64,000 nt of DNA from Bimastos eiseni (GCA_959347315.1 OY365806.1:27566815-27630814), one strand, 5' to 3'. Positions 36,810 through 48,226 are shown, numbered from the stretch's first letter. Numbers and translations: made by a program. Notes: generated by a model not told the origin, from the sequence alone.

Positions 36810-38057
36810 ATGACGATTGTTTTGGTTTTTGATTGGGTCAGTGGAAAGCTGGTGAACCTTTGTCAGCGCGCATTCGACATAGCGTCGGTTCAAATGAACC
36901 CACAGCTGGATCCAACTTCAGTTGATGGTCAGCTGTTTCCGCGAGCTCTGCAGCCAGTGACTTTCCAGGCAGCAGATTTTGAGGCTGCACTTGGGCATCT
37001 GGGGTAGATAAATAGATTGCTATGACGAGTGTTTTGGTTTTTTATTGGGTCAGTGGAAAGCTGGTGAGCCTTTGTCTGCGGGCATTCGACATAGCGATGG
37101 TTCAAATAAACCCTCAGCTGGATCCAACTTCAGTCGAAGGTCAGTTGGTTCCGCGAGCGTTGCAGCCAGTGACTTTCCAGGCAGGACATTTTGAGGCTGC
37201 ACTTGCGCATCTGGGGTAGATAAATAGATTGCTAAAATGATTGTTTTGCTTTTTGATTGGGTCAGTGGAAAACTGGTGAGCCTTTGTCAGCGGGCAATCG
37301 ACATAGCGATGGTTTGAATGAACCCTCAGCTAGATCCAACTTCAGTTGATGGTCAGCTGGTTCCGCGAGCTCTGATTTTGAGCTCTGTTTTTGAGGCTGC
37401 ACTTGCGCATCTGGGTTAGATAAATAGATTGCTATGACGATTGTTTTGGTTTTTGATTGGGTCAGTGGAAAGCTGGTGAACCTTTGTCAGCGCGCATTCG
37501 ACATAGCGTCGGTTCAAATGAACCCACAGCTGGATCCAACTTCAGTTGATGGTCAGCTGTTTCCGCGAGCTCTGCAGCCAGTGACTTTCCAGGCAGCAGA
37601 TTTTGAGGCTGCACTTGGGCATCTGGGGTAGATAAATAGATTGCTATGACGAGTGTTTTGGTTTTTTATTGGGTCAGTGGAAAGCTGGTGAGCCTTTGTC
37701 TGCGGGCATTCGACATAGCGATGGTTCAAATAAACCCTCAGCTGGATCCAACTTCAGTCGAAGGTCAGTTGGTTCCGCGAGCGTTGCAGCCAGTGACTTT
37801 CCAGGCAGGACATTTTGAGGCTGCACTTGCGCATCTGGGGTAGATAAATAGATTGCTAAAATGATTGTTTTGCTTTTTGATTGGGTCAGTGGAAAACTGG
37901 TGAGCCTTTGTCAGCGGGCAATCGACATAGCGATGGTTTGAATGAACCCTCAGCTAGATCCAACTTCAGTTGATGAACAGCTGGTTCCGCGAGCTCTGAT
38001 TTTGAGCTCTGTTTTTGAGGCTGCACTTGCGCATCTGGGGTAGATAAATGGATTGCT
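36810..38057 (+). repeat. 624-bp trimer duplicated in tandem
   Basis: Three monomers (212, 212 and 200 bp) at 36810-37433 are repeated at 37434-38057 nearly without change. The trimer contains the unusual AGCGTCGGTTCAAATGAACC monomer. A related pair occurs again at 43713-44136. It is a recent local duplication within the array. Confidence 0.88.
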
Positions 38058-38657
38058 ATGACGATTGCTTTTCTTTTCGATTGGGTCAGTGGTATGCTGG
38101 CGAGCCTTTGTCAGCGGGCATTCGACATAGCGGTGGTTCGAAAGAACCCTCAGCTAGATCCAACTTCAGTTGATGGTCAGCTGGTTCCGCGAGCTCTTAT
38201 TTTGAGCTCTGTTTTTGAGGCTGCACTTGCGCATCTGGTGTAGATAAATGGATTGCTATGACGATTGTTTTGGTTTTTGATTTTGTCAGTGGAAAGCTGG
38301 TGAGCCTTTGTCAGCGGGCATTCGACATAGCGGTGGTTCGAAAGAACCCTCAGCTAGATCCAACTTCAGTTGATGGTCAGCTGGTTCCGCGAGCTCTTAT
38401 TTTGAGCTCTGTTTTTGAGGCTGCACTTGCGCATCTGGTGTAGATAAATGGATTGCTATGACGATTGTTTTGGTTTTTGATTTTGTCAGTGGAAAGCTGG
38501 TGAGCCTTTGTCAGCGGGCATTCGACATAGCGATGGTTCGAATGAACCCTCAGCTAGATCCAACTTCAGTTGATGGTCATCTGGTTCCGCGAGCTCTGAT
38601 TTTGAGCTCTGTTTTTGAGGCTGCACTTGGGCATCTGGGGTAGAAAAATAGATTGCT

Positions 38658-39871
38658 ATGACGATTGTTTCGGTTTTTGATTGGGTCAGTGGAAAGCTGG
38701 TGAGCCTTTGTCAGCGGGCATTCGACATAGCGATGGTTCGAGTGAACCCTCAGCTAGATCCAACTTCAGTCGATGGTCAGCTGCTTCCGCGAGCTCTGAT
38801 TTTGAGCTCTGTTTTTGAGGCTGCACTTGCGCATCTGGGGTAGATAAATAGATTGGTATGAGGATTGTTTTGGTTTTTGATCGAGTCAGTGGAAAGCTGG
38901 CGAGCCTCTGTCAGCGGGCATTCGACATAGCGATGGCTCGAATGAACCCTCAGCTGGATCCAACTTCAGTTGATGGTCAGCTGGTTCCGCGAGCTTTGCA
39001 GCCAGTGACTTTCCAGGCAGCAGATTTTGAGGCTGCACTTGGGCATCTGGGGTAGATAAATAGATTGCTATGACGATTGTTTTGCTTTTCGATTGGGTCA
39101 GTGGAAAACTGGTGAGCCATTGTCAGCGGGCATTCGACATAGCGATGGGTCGAAAAAGCCCTCAGCTAGATCCAACTTCAGTTGATGGTCTGCTGGTTCC
39201 GCGAGCTCTGATTTTGAGCTCTGTTTTTGAGGCTGCACATGCGCATCTGGGGTAGATAGATAGATTGCTATGACGATTGTTTAGCGTTTTGATTGGGTCA
39301 GTGGAAAGCTGGTGAGCCTGTGTCGCGGGCAATCGACATTGCGATGGTTCGAATGAACCCTCAGCTAGATCCAACTTCAGTTGATGGTCAGCTGCTTCCG
39401 CGAGCTCTGATTTTGAGCTCTGTTTCTGAGGCTGCACTTGCGCATCTGGGGTAGATAAATGGATTGCTATGACGATTGTTTTGCTTTTTGATTGGGTCAG
39501 TGGAAAGCTGGTGAGCTTTTGTCAGCGGGCATTCGACCTAGTGATTGTTCGAATGAACCCTCAGCTTGATCCAACTTCAGTTGATGGTCAGCTGGTTCCG
39601 CGAGCTCTCATTTTGAGCTCTGAGTTTGAGGCTGCACTTGCGCATTTGGGGTAGATAAATAGATTGCTATGACGATTGTTTTGGTTTTTGATTGGGTCAG
39701 TGGAAAGCTGGTGAGCCTTTGTCAGCGGGCATTCGACATAGCGATGGTTCGAATGAACCCTCAGCTGGATCCAACTTGAGTTGATGGGCAGCTGGTTCCG
39801 CGAGCTCTGCAGCCAGTGACTTTCCACGCAGCAGATTTTGAGGCTGCACTTGCGCATCTGGGGTAGATAAA
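38658..39871 (+). repeat. second higher-order block, copy 2
   Basis: Copy of 31547-32760 at offset 7,111 bp. Differences are few, for example GATCCAAC here against GATACAAC in copy 1 near its end. Confidence 0.85.
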
Positions 39872-40879
39872 TACATTGCTATGACGATTGTTTTGGTTTT
39901 TGATAGGGTCAGTGGAAAACTGGTGAGCCTTTGTCAGCGGGCATTCGACATAGCGATGGTTCGAATGAACCCTCAGCTTGATCCAACATCATTTGATGGT
40001 CAGCTGGTTCTGCGAGCTCTGATTTTGAGCTCTGATTTTGAGGCTGCACTTGCGCATCTGGGGTAGATAAATAGATTGCTATGATGATTGTTTTTCTTTT
40101 TGATTGGGTCAGTGGAAAGCTGGTGAGCATTTGTCAGCGGGCATTCGGCATAGCGATGGTTCGAATGAACCCTCAGCTAGATCAAGCTTCCGTTGATGGT
40201 CATCTGGTTCCGCGAGCTCTGATTTTGAGCTCTGATTTTGAGGCTGCACTTTGGCATCTGGGGTAGATAAATAGATTGCTATGACGATTGTTTTGCTTTT
40301 TGATTGGGTCACTGGAAAGCTGGCGAGCCTCTGTCAGCGGGCATTCGACATAGCCATGGTGCGAATGAACCCTCAGCTGGATCCAACTTCAGTTGATGGT
40401 CACCTGGTTCCGCGAGCTCTGATTTTGAGCAGTGATTTTGAGGCTGCACTTGCGCATCTGGGGTAGATAAATAGATTGCTATGACGATTGTTTTGCTTTT
40501 TCATTGAATCAGTGGAAAGCTGGTGAGCCTTGTCAGCGGGCATTCGACATAGCGATGGTTCGAATGAACCCTCAGCTGGATCCAACTTCAGTTGATGGTC
40601 AGCTGGTTCCGCGAGCTCTGATTTTGAGCTCTGAGTTTGAGGCTGCACTTGCGCATTTGGGGTAGATAAATAGATTGCTATGACGATTGTTTTGCTTTTT
40701 GATTGGGTTAGTGGAAAGCTGGTGAGCCTTTGTCAGCAGGCATTGGACATAGCGATGGTTCGAATGAACCCTCAGTTGGATCCAACTTCAGTTGATGGTC
40801 AGCTGGTTCCGCGAGCTCTGATTTTGAGCTCTGTTTTTGAGGCTGCACTTGCGCATCTGGGGTAGATAAATAGATTGGT

Positions 40880-41893
40880 ATGAGGATTGTTTTGGTTTTT
40901 GATCGAGTCAGTGGAAAGCTGGCGAGCCTCTGTCAGCGGGCATTCGACATAGCGATGGCTCGAATGAACCCTCAGCTGGATCCAACTTCAGTTGATGGTC
41001 AGCTGGTTCCGCGAGCTTTGCAGCCAGTGACTTTCCAGGCAGCAGATTTTGAGGCTGCACTTGGGCATCTGGGGTAGATAAATAGATTGCTATGACGATT
41101 GTTTTGCTTTTCGATTGGGTCAGTGGAAAACTGGTGAGCCATTGTCAGCGGGCATTCGACATAGCGATGGGTCGAAAAAGCCCTCAGCTAGATCCAACTT
41201 CAGTTGATGGTCTGCTGGTTCCGCGAGCTCTGATTTTGAGCTCTGTTTTTGAGGCTGCACATGCGCATCTGGGGTAGATAGATAGATTGCTATGACGATT
41301 GTTTAGCGTTTTGATTGGGTCAGTGGAAAGCTGGTGAGCCTGTGTCGCGGGCAATCGACATTGCGATGGTTCGAATGAACCCTCAGCTAGATCCAACTTC
41401 AGTTGATGGTCAGCTGCTTCCGCGAGCTCTGATTTTGAGCTCTGTTTCTGAGGCTGCACTTGCGCATCTGGGGTAGATAAATGGATTGCTATGACGATTG
41501 TTTTGCTTTTTGATTGGGTCAGTGGAAAGCTGGTGAGCTTTTGTCAGCGGGCATTCGACCTAGTGATTGTTCGAATGAACCCTCAGCTTGATCCAACTTC
41601 AGTTGATGGTCAGCTGGTTCCGCGAGCTCTCATTTTGAGCACTGAGTTTGAGGATGCACTTGCGCATTTGGGGTAGATAAATAGATTGCTATGACGATTG
41701 TTTTGGTTTTTGATTGGGTCAGTGGAAAGCTGGTGAGCCTTTGTCAGCGGGCATTCGACATAGCGATGGTTCGAATGAACCCTCAGCTGGATCCAACTTG
41801 AGTTGATGGGCAGCTGGTTCCGCGAGCTCTGCAGCCAGTGACTTTCCACGCAGCAGATTTTGAGGCTGCACTTGCGCATCTGGGGTAGATAAA
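40880..41893 (+). repeat. second higher-order block, copy 3 (partial)
   Basis: Matches 38858-39871 at an offset of 2,022 bp. It is followed by a further local duplication: 40081-40679 recurs at 41903-42501, offset 1,822 bp. Confidence 0.85.
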
Positions 41894-44800
41894 TACATTG
41901 CTATGACGATTGTTTTGGTTTTTGATAGGGTCAGTGGAAAGCTGGTGAGCATTTGTCAGCGGGCATTCGGCATAGCGATGGTTCGAATGAACCCTCAGCT
42001 AGATCAAGCTTCCGTTGATGGTCATCTGGTTCCGCGAGCTCTGATTTTGAGCTCTGATTTTGAGGCTGCACTTTGGCATCTGGGGTAGATAAATAGATTG
42101 CTATGACGATTGTTTTGCTTTTTGATTGGGTCACTGGAAAGCTGGCGAGCCTCTGTCAGCGGGCATTCGACATAGCCATGGTGCGAATGAACCCTCAGCT
42201 GGATCCAACTTCAGTTGATGGTCACCTGGTTCCGCGAGCTCTGATTTTGAGCAGTGATTTTGAGGCTGCACTTGCGCATCTGGGGTAGATAAATAGATTG
42301 CTATGACGATTGTTTTGCTTTTTCATTGAATCAGTGGAAAGCTGGTGAGCCTTGTCAGCGGGCATTCGACATAGCGATGGTTCGAATGAACCCTCAGCTG
42401 GATCCAACTTCAGTTGATGGTCAGCTGGTTCCGCGAGCTCTGATTTTGAGCTCTGAGTTTGAGGCTGCACTTGCGCATTTGGGGTAGATAAATAGATTGC
42501 TATGACGATTGTTTTGCTTTTTGATTGGGTTAGTGGAAAGCTGGTGAGCCTTTGTCAGCAGGCATTGGACATAGCGATGGTTCGAATGAACCCTCAGTTG
42601 GATCCAACTTCAGTTGATGGTCAGCTGGTTCCGCGAGCTCTGCAGCCAGTGACTTTCCAGGCAGCAGATTTTGAGGCTGCACTTTCGCATCTGGGGTAGA
42701 TAAATAGATTGCTATGACGATTGCTTTGGTTTTTGATTTTGTCAGCGGAAAGCTGGTGTGCCTTTGTCAGCGAGCATTCGAGATAGCGATGGTTCGAATG
42801 AACCCTCAGCTAGATCGAACTTCAGTTGATGGTCAGCTGGTTCCCCGAGCTCTGATTTTGAGCTCTGTTTTTGAGGCTGCACATGCGCATCTGGGGTAGA
42901 TAAATAGATTGCTATGACGATTGTTTTTCTTTTTGATTGGGTCAGTGGAAAGCTGGTGAGCCTGTGTCGCGGGCAATCGACATAGCGATGGTTCGAATGA
43001 ACCCTCAGCTGGATCAAACTTAAGTTGGTGGTCACCTGGCTCCGCGAGCTCTGATTTTGAGCTCTGTTTTTGAGGCTGCACTTGGGCATCTGGGGTAGAT
43101 AAATAGATTGCTATGACGATTGTTTTGGTTTTTGATTGGGTCAGTGGAAAGCTGGTGAGCCTTTGTCAGCGGGCATTCGACATAGCGATGGTTCGAATGA
43201 ACCCTCAGCTAGATCCAACTTCAGCTGATGGTCAGCTGGTTCCGCGAGCTCTGATTTTGAGCTCTGTTTTTAAGGCTGCACATGCGCATTTGGGGTAGAT
43301 AAATAGATTGCTATGACGATTGTTTTGGTTTTTGATTGGGTCAGTGGAAAGCTGGTGAGCCTTTGTCAGCGGGCATTCGACATAGCGATGGTTCGAATGA
43401 ACCCTCAGCTAGATCCAACTTCAGTTGATGGTCAGCTGGTTCCGCGAGCTCTGATTTTGAGCTCTGTTTTTGAGGCTGCACTTGCGCATTTGGGGTAGAT
43501 AAATGGATTGCTATGACGATTGTTTTGGTTTTTGATTGGGCCAGTGGAAAGCTGGTGAGCCTTTGTCAGCGGGCATTCGACATAGCGATGGTTCGAATGA
43601 ACCCTCAGCTGGATCCAACTTGAGTTGATGGGCAGCTGGTTCCGCGAGCTCTGATTTTGAGCTCTGTTTTTGAGGCTGCACTTGCGCATCTGGGGTAGAT
43701 AAATAGATTGCTATGACGATTGTTTTGGTTTTTGATTCGGTCAGTGGAAAGCTGGTGAACCTTTGTCAGCGCGCATTCGACATAGCGTCGGTTCAAATGA
43801 ACCCACAGCTGGATCCAACTTCAGTTGATGGTCAGCTGTTTCCGCGAGCTCTGCAGCCAGTGACTTTCCAGGCAGCAGATTTTGAGGCTGCACTTGGGCA
43901 TCTGGGGTAGATAAATAGATTGCTATGACGAGTGTTTTGGTTTTTGATTGGGTCAGTGGAAAGCTGGTGAGCCTTTGTCTGCGGGCATTCGACATAGCGA
44001 TGGTTCAAATGAACCCTCAGCTGGATCCAACTTCAGTCGAAGGTGAGCTGGTTCCACGAGCTTTGCAGCCAGTGACTTTCCAGGCAGGACATTTTGAGGC
44101 TGCACTTGCGCATCTGGGGTAGATAAATAGATTGCTAAAATGATTGTTTTGCTTTTTGATTGGGTCAGTGGAAAACTGGTGAGCCTTTGTCAACGGGCAT
44201 TCGACATAGCGATGGTTCGAATGAACCCTCAGCTAGATCCAACTTCAGTTGATGGTCAGCTGGTTTCGCGAGCTCTGATTTTGAGCTCTGATTTTGAGGC
44301 TGCACTTTGGCATATGGGGTAGATAAATAGATTGCTATGACGATTGATTTGGTTTTTGATTTTGTCAGTGGAAAGCTGGTGAGCCTTTGTCAGCGGGTAT
44401 TCGACATAGCGATGGTTCGAATGAACCCTCAGCTAGATCCAACTTCAGTTGATGGTCATCTGGTTCCGCGAGCTCTGATTTTGAGCTCTTTTTTTGAGGC
44501 TGCACTTGGGCATCTAGGGTAGAAAAATAGATTGCTATGACGATTGTTTCGGTTTTTGATTGGGTCAGTGGAAAGCTGGCGAGCCTCTGTCGGCGGGCAA
44601 TCGACATAGCGATGGTTTGAATGAACCCTCAGCTAGATCCAACTTCAGTTGATGAACAGCTGGTTCCGCGAGCTCTGATTTTGAGCTCTGTTTTTGAGGC
44701 TGCACTTGCGCATCTGGGGTAGATAAATGGATTGCTATGACGATTGTTTTTCTTTTCGATTGGGTCAGTGGTATACTGGCGAGCCTCTGTCAGCGGGCAT

Positions 44801-45225
44801 TCGACATAGCGATGGTTCGAATGAACCCTCAGCTGGATCCAACTTCATTTGATGGTCAGCTGGTTTCGCGAGTTCTGCAGCCAGTGACTTTCCAGGCAGC
44901 AGATTTTGAGGCTGCACTTGCGCATCTGGGGTAGATAAATAGATTGCTATAACGATTGTTTTGGTTTTTGATTGGGTCAGTGGAAAGCTGGCGAGCCTCT
45001 GTCGGCTGGCATTCGGCATAGCGATGGTTCGAATGAACCCTCAACTGGATCCAACTTCAGTTGATGGTCATCTGGTTCCGCGAGCTCTGATTTTGAGCAG
45101 TGATTTTGAGGCTTCACTTGCGCATCTGGGGTTGATAAATCGATTGCTATGATGATTGTTTTGCTTTTTGATTGGGTCAGTGGAAAGCTGGTGAGCCTGT
45201 GTCGCGGGCAATCGACATAGCGATT

Positions 45226-45809
45226 TTGAGAGTTCACTCTTCTGCAATGTTTATAAAATAACTGCTAAGCTACATGCCAATCCAATGTAAATTGAGAAAT
45301 TAAATGCAGCCAACTGAGTTCCAGTTTTAATAGGCAAGTATAGCTGCTGGGTTTGAAGTTTTTGTCAAAACAACAACATTGAAAAACCCACCAGCAAACT
45401 AAAAGATGCTTGTTTATTTCACAATGCCACTGACGCAATTACTCTCTGAACCAAAGATTCAATTGCCTCGGTTCTTTTACACAATAATATGCTTTTATTT
45501 TGCTAATTACACACAAAAACTTTTGAAAAGTTTGCATAATTCACTTTGTTAAAGCATTGAAAATTTAAAAAAAGATTCACTTTAAAATCACAAAAACATC
45601 TGTAGTTTGATTAGCTTGAGTGAATTAACACTCAGTTTTTGCATGGACATTCATTAAATAGTAAAAAGCATAATTTACAACAAGAATTAATATCACCACA
45701 GCTGTTAAGCATGAATAATGGTAGCGTCCAGTCAGTCCAAATTGCATTGCCAGTTGTTTTTGCCACAGTTTGGAGTTTTCCCTTTGCACAAATGCATCTT
45801 CATCCAGTG
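45226..45809. other. region between satellite array and gene, probable 3' UTR of the minus-strand gene
   Basis: AT-rich sequence immediately right of the array. It lies downstream of the stop codon of the minus-strand gene, so most of it is probably 3' UTR and its flank. No element or second gene is visible. Confidence 0.5.
45494..45499 (-). terminator. candidate polyadenylation signal AATAAA
   Basis: AATAAA on the minus strand about 310 bp after the stop codon of the gene ending at 45810. A second AATAAA lies at about 45413-45418. Either would place the transcript 3' end close to the satellite border. Signal choice is inference. Confidence 0.4.
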
Positions 45810-45923
45810 TTAAAGTTTTCTGTTTCTGAATTTTGTAGCAAATGCAGCACTTCGTTTTGATGGAAATCGACGTCTTCCAGTGATTTTCAGTTGTCCCTTT
45901 TCGATCATTTCATTCAACTCAAA
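45810..45923 (-). CDS. terminal exon of an unrecognised gene
   Basis: The acceptor is CTTTGCTGTTGTTTAG (AG at 45925-45924). The exon is open in phase 0 for 37 codons and ends in TAA at 45812-45810. The translation starts FELNEMIEKGQLKITGRRRF and ends FATKFRNRKL; it is strongly basic. It follows in phase on the exon at 47129-47025, also phase 0. I do not recognise the family. Apart from the basic C-terminal tail no domain is evident. The chain of three compatible exons is the main support. Confidence 0.68.
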   Translation of the reverse strand, partial: FELNEMIEKGQLKITGRRRFPSKRSAAFATKFRNRKL

Positions 45924-47024
45924 CTAAACAACAGCAAAGACACTATTAACACACCACAATGAAAGTTCACACAATTATCACCTAGTGCTGCTCTGGTATA
46001 AGCTATGAACTTCTTAAATCACTTCTACTTTAAAATTGTTTAAAAAAAGTAAACCTGGAATTCTTTCAGACCATTGTTCCAGGAATTAGGTTTTTAGCAG
46101 GCCTGACGACTGTACTAGTAACGTTTGTACAGCGGCATAGCATTGAGGAAGTCACAAAGTGCTTAGAAGTAAGGCATAACCGGAAATCGCCTCAGACATT
46201 TGCTTCGGCCGAATATTGGACTAATCGGAAGTATTTGCCTTGGCAAATATTACACCCGCAAATAGCTAAAAATAACTTTTTTGAAAAAATTGTTTTTTGA
46301 TAAAATAATATTTTTTCATCAAATAAATTTAGGATTAACAGACTTATAAATTATTGATTAATTAAACAAGAACTTAACATTCCATTGAATTTTCTTTAAA
46401 ATAATGATATTAATTTATATATTTTAATTTCTTTTGGTTACATTCTCCAGGTGCCAACCAAATTTTCCCGCTTGAATTGGCTCCATCCACTTTCCGGTAA
46501 ACATTAGAGAGCAAAGACACCGTTGATAACTTCATATTTCAAATTTTGTAACAAGGTTTTACATTGTTTTCACAAATAAAGTTATTAAATAATAAATATA
46601 TTGTTACAGTCTAGAGTGCGACGATATGCTATATGAAGGATATTGCTGGTACAACTCTGCATTGACTATAGATAGTTTCTCTGTAGCTGTGCACGTGGCA
46701 GGTTAACTACGCTTTGCCCATGGATAGCACTTGCTGAGTCGCTGGCCAGATTTGCCGCTACTATTCGGTTCGTACCCGGAACTGGCAAATAGTGCATCCA
46801 AATACTCGGATTCGGTACTCATTGGAAATTGTCTACTCGGTTATGCCCTACTTAGAAGCAATATTTATATAATACATTGTAAAAACAGTATACTAAATGC
46901 AACTGGGAAACCAAAGAAGCTCATCGTAAAAGTGTTAATCAAAGAACAATTCTAAATATGTAAATACTTTAGTGTTGAAACATGTGCAGAACATTAGAGT
47001 CTTGCTGAAAGTTGGGTAACAAAC

Positions 47025-47129
47025 CTCATCAAACTTAAAAAGATCAAAAACACTGAGATTTTGTCTTCTTTTTAACCGTGATACGGCTTGATCTAGACTG
47101 TATGCAACATCATTCTGTTCATTAAAAAC
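47025..47129 (-). CDS. internal exon of the unrecognised gene
   Basis: Exactly 35 codons (105 nt), between the acceptor CTTCTTTTGTAG (AG at 47131-47130) and a donor GTTTGT after GATGAG. It begins and ends in phase 0, matching both neighbouring exons. It reads VFNEQNDVAYSLDQAVSRLK, then RRQNLSVFDLFKFDE, a charged, probably helical stretch. Function is unknown. Confidence 0.68.
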
Positions 47130-47317
47130 CTACAAAAGAAGATAATGTTGCTGCTTTGTCAACAATATATGTAACTGTACATGTACCAAAATCACAGTAA
47201 ACATCTCTTGAACTTTAAGGCTCCAAATTTAATGGCTGTCCGTTTTTCAAATTGTCAGAACGTTGTCTAAAGGTCATTCAATCTGAATGCACTACAAGTG
47301 TGAGATTGGTTAGTTGC

Positions 47318-47425
47318 AGTTTAACGACGCTGTGTGATGACAAGGATCATTAGTATCGCCCTCCTCCTTTATCCAGGCTTGGGACTGGCACTATCAGAGT
47401 GCGAACAGCGGCGGAGATTAAGTGT
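47318..47425 (-). mobile_element. LINE 3'-end fragment (shared tail family)
   Basis: The plus strand reads GTTTAACGACGCTGTG, then ATGACAAGGATCAT, then CTCCTCCTTTATCCAGGCTTG. Matching sequence occurs at 54985-55100, and the GTTTAACGACGC / ACAAGGATGAT part at 50386-50416. It also resembles the 3' end of the full LINE near 56180-56220. It is therefore a 5'-truncated copy of a related retrotransposon, minus strand, in an intron of the unrecognised gene. Confidence 0.6.
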
Positions 47426-47596
47426 GAGAACATGTCCTTTAAATATAAATAGTTTACAAGAGACACGTTTTGGAAATGTCCAACATACAGAGTTACAGAC
47501 CAATATATAAAACAATGAGTTTCAGATTTACAATAAAAAAGACAAATATCATTAGAAAATACATTTTGCCAACAAGTTCAGTTTGATATAACATAC

Positions 47597-47786
47597 CATT
47601 GAAAGAAAGCAAAGTTTTTCTGAGACATCACAGCGACATAAATCACAATCAGCTTTTAGATCGTCAAAACCGGACTTGCATCCTCCGTTCATTGCTGAAC
47701 CGTGTGAATCCTGTCTCGAATTACTGTGCCGTCTGCTTGTCAAACCAAGCTCCAGCAACTGTCTTCTTAAGTTCAGTTCTTTCTTC
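47597..47786 (-). CDS. internal exon of the unrecognised gene (most 5' one found)
   Basis: The 190-nt exon has the acceptor TTATTTGTTTCATAG (AG at 47788-47787) and an excellent donor GTATGT after TCAATG (GT at 47596-47595). Its first base completes a codon begun in an unseen exon further right; 63 full codons follow. It reads KKELNLRRQLLELGLTSRRH, then a Ser/Gly/Asn-rich stretch, then LKADCDLCRCDVSEKLCFLS. The Cys spacing (C-x2-C-x1-C and another Cys 6 residues on) could suggest metal or disulfide binding, but no family is recognised. Upstream exons must lie above 47786, perhaps up to the CpG-rich stretch near 49.8-50.1 kb. Confidence 0.68.
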
Positions 47787-47881
47787 CTATGAAACAAATA
47801 ATAAACAAAACCCAACTGAAGATCTTTTATGCTAAGTTATTTTTATGCTCCCAAAAAGGTCATAGATATGGCTATGAGATA

Positions 47882-48226
47882 TCCTAAACTAATAATTACC
47901 TAAATCACGTGACTACGTCTGTCTGTCCGATCAGACAGATTAAATATAGTCTGTCCGCAGCACCGAGTGCAGTCATGTTTTCCGTAAATCTTCTGTAAAC
48001 CTTACTGCACCGGGTGCGATTTTCGTTGAAACACTCTTTTGCAGAAAAACAAATGTGCGATTCGAGTTTAAAAAAGCTTAGACTCACGTCTACATTAGTT
48101 TAATGTAAGTATATTTTCAGTTATTTAAATTAAATCTTAACGGATAATGTGTATTTTGGCGTATTTTAGTATTGACCGCGACGAGCTTTCAGTTTAGGTG
48201 GCACACAATTCGCCTTGACCGTTGAG
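47882..48226 (-). repeat. dispersed repeat pair, copy 1 (inverted relative to 53897-54293)
   Basis: This segment is the reverse complement of 53897-54293 over its whole length. Shared landmarks are TAATTATTAGTTTAGGAT at one end, the CAGACAGA tract, two GCACC-N-GGTGC palindromes about 50 bp apart, and GGCGTATTTTAGTATTGA and TTCGCCTTGACCGTT at the other. It has no coding frame common to both copies. It is probably a non-autonomous element of unknown class. Confidence 0.82.

Larger units (their letters stand above)
15358..45225 (+). repeat. giant satellite array, ~148 monomers of ~200 bp
   Basis: A continuous tandem array of almost 30 kb. The monomer is usually 200 bp; 17976-18175 is a representative copy. 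Variants of 212 bp carry a replaced segment containing CAGCCAGTGACTTTCCA, variants of 211 bp carry that segment and lack one base in GAGCCTTTGTCAG, and one shortened copy of 188 bp starts near 15561. Every monomer holds the motifs GGTCAGTGGAAAGCTGG, CATTCGACATAGCGATGG, GGTTCGAATGAACC and GAGCTCTGATTTTGAG. No foreign insertion interrupts it. Most monomers contain an ATG-to-TAG frame of 61 or 65 codons, with 14 bp between stop and the next ATG. The array ends abruptly inside a monomer at 45225. The monomer is GC-richer than the flanks. Higher-order repeats are annotated separately. Confidence 0.98.

Noticed and set aside
15358..45225. Tandem family of more than 90 small protein genes (61-65 residues)
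   Set aside because: Frames are broken in many monomers by base loss or start-codon changes, differences between monomers are largely amino-acid changing, and equally long frames exist on the opposite strand. Best read as satellite DNA; kept only as a testable finding.
15358..45225. CRISPR-like or regularly spaced repeat array
   Set aside because: Units are contiguous tandem monomers with no unique spacers, in a eukaryotic context.
15358..45225. Hammerhead-type ribozyme in the satellite monomer
   Set aside because: No CUGANGA core followed by GAAA was found on either strand of the monomer.
45639..45860. 73-residue plus-strand frame
   Set aside because: Overlaps the minus-strand terminal exon and its 3' UTR, without a domain or splice support.
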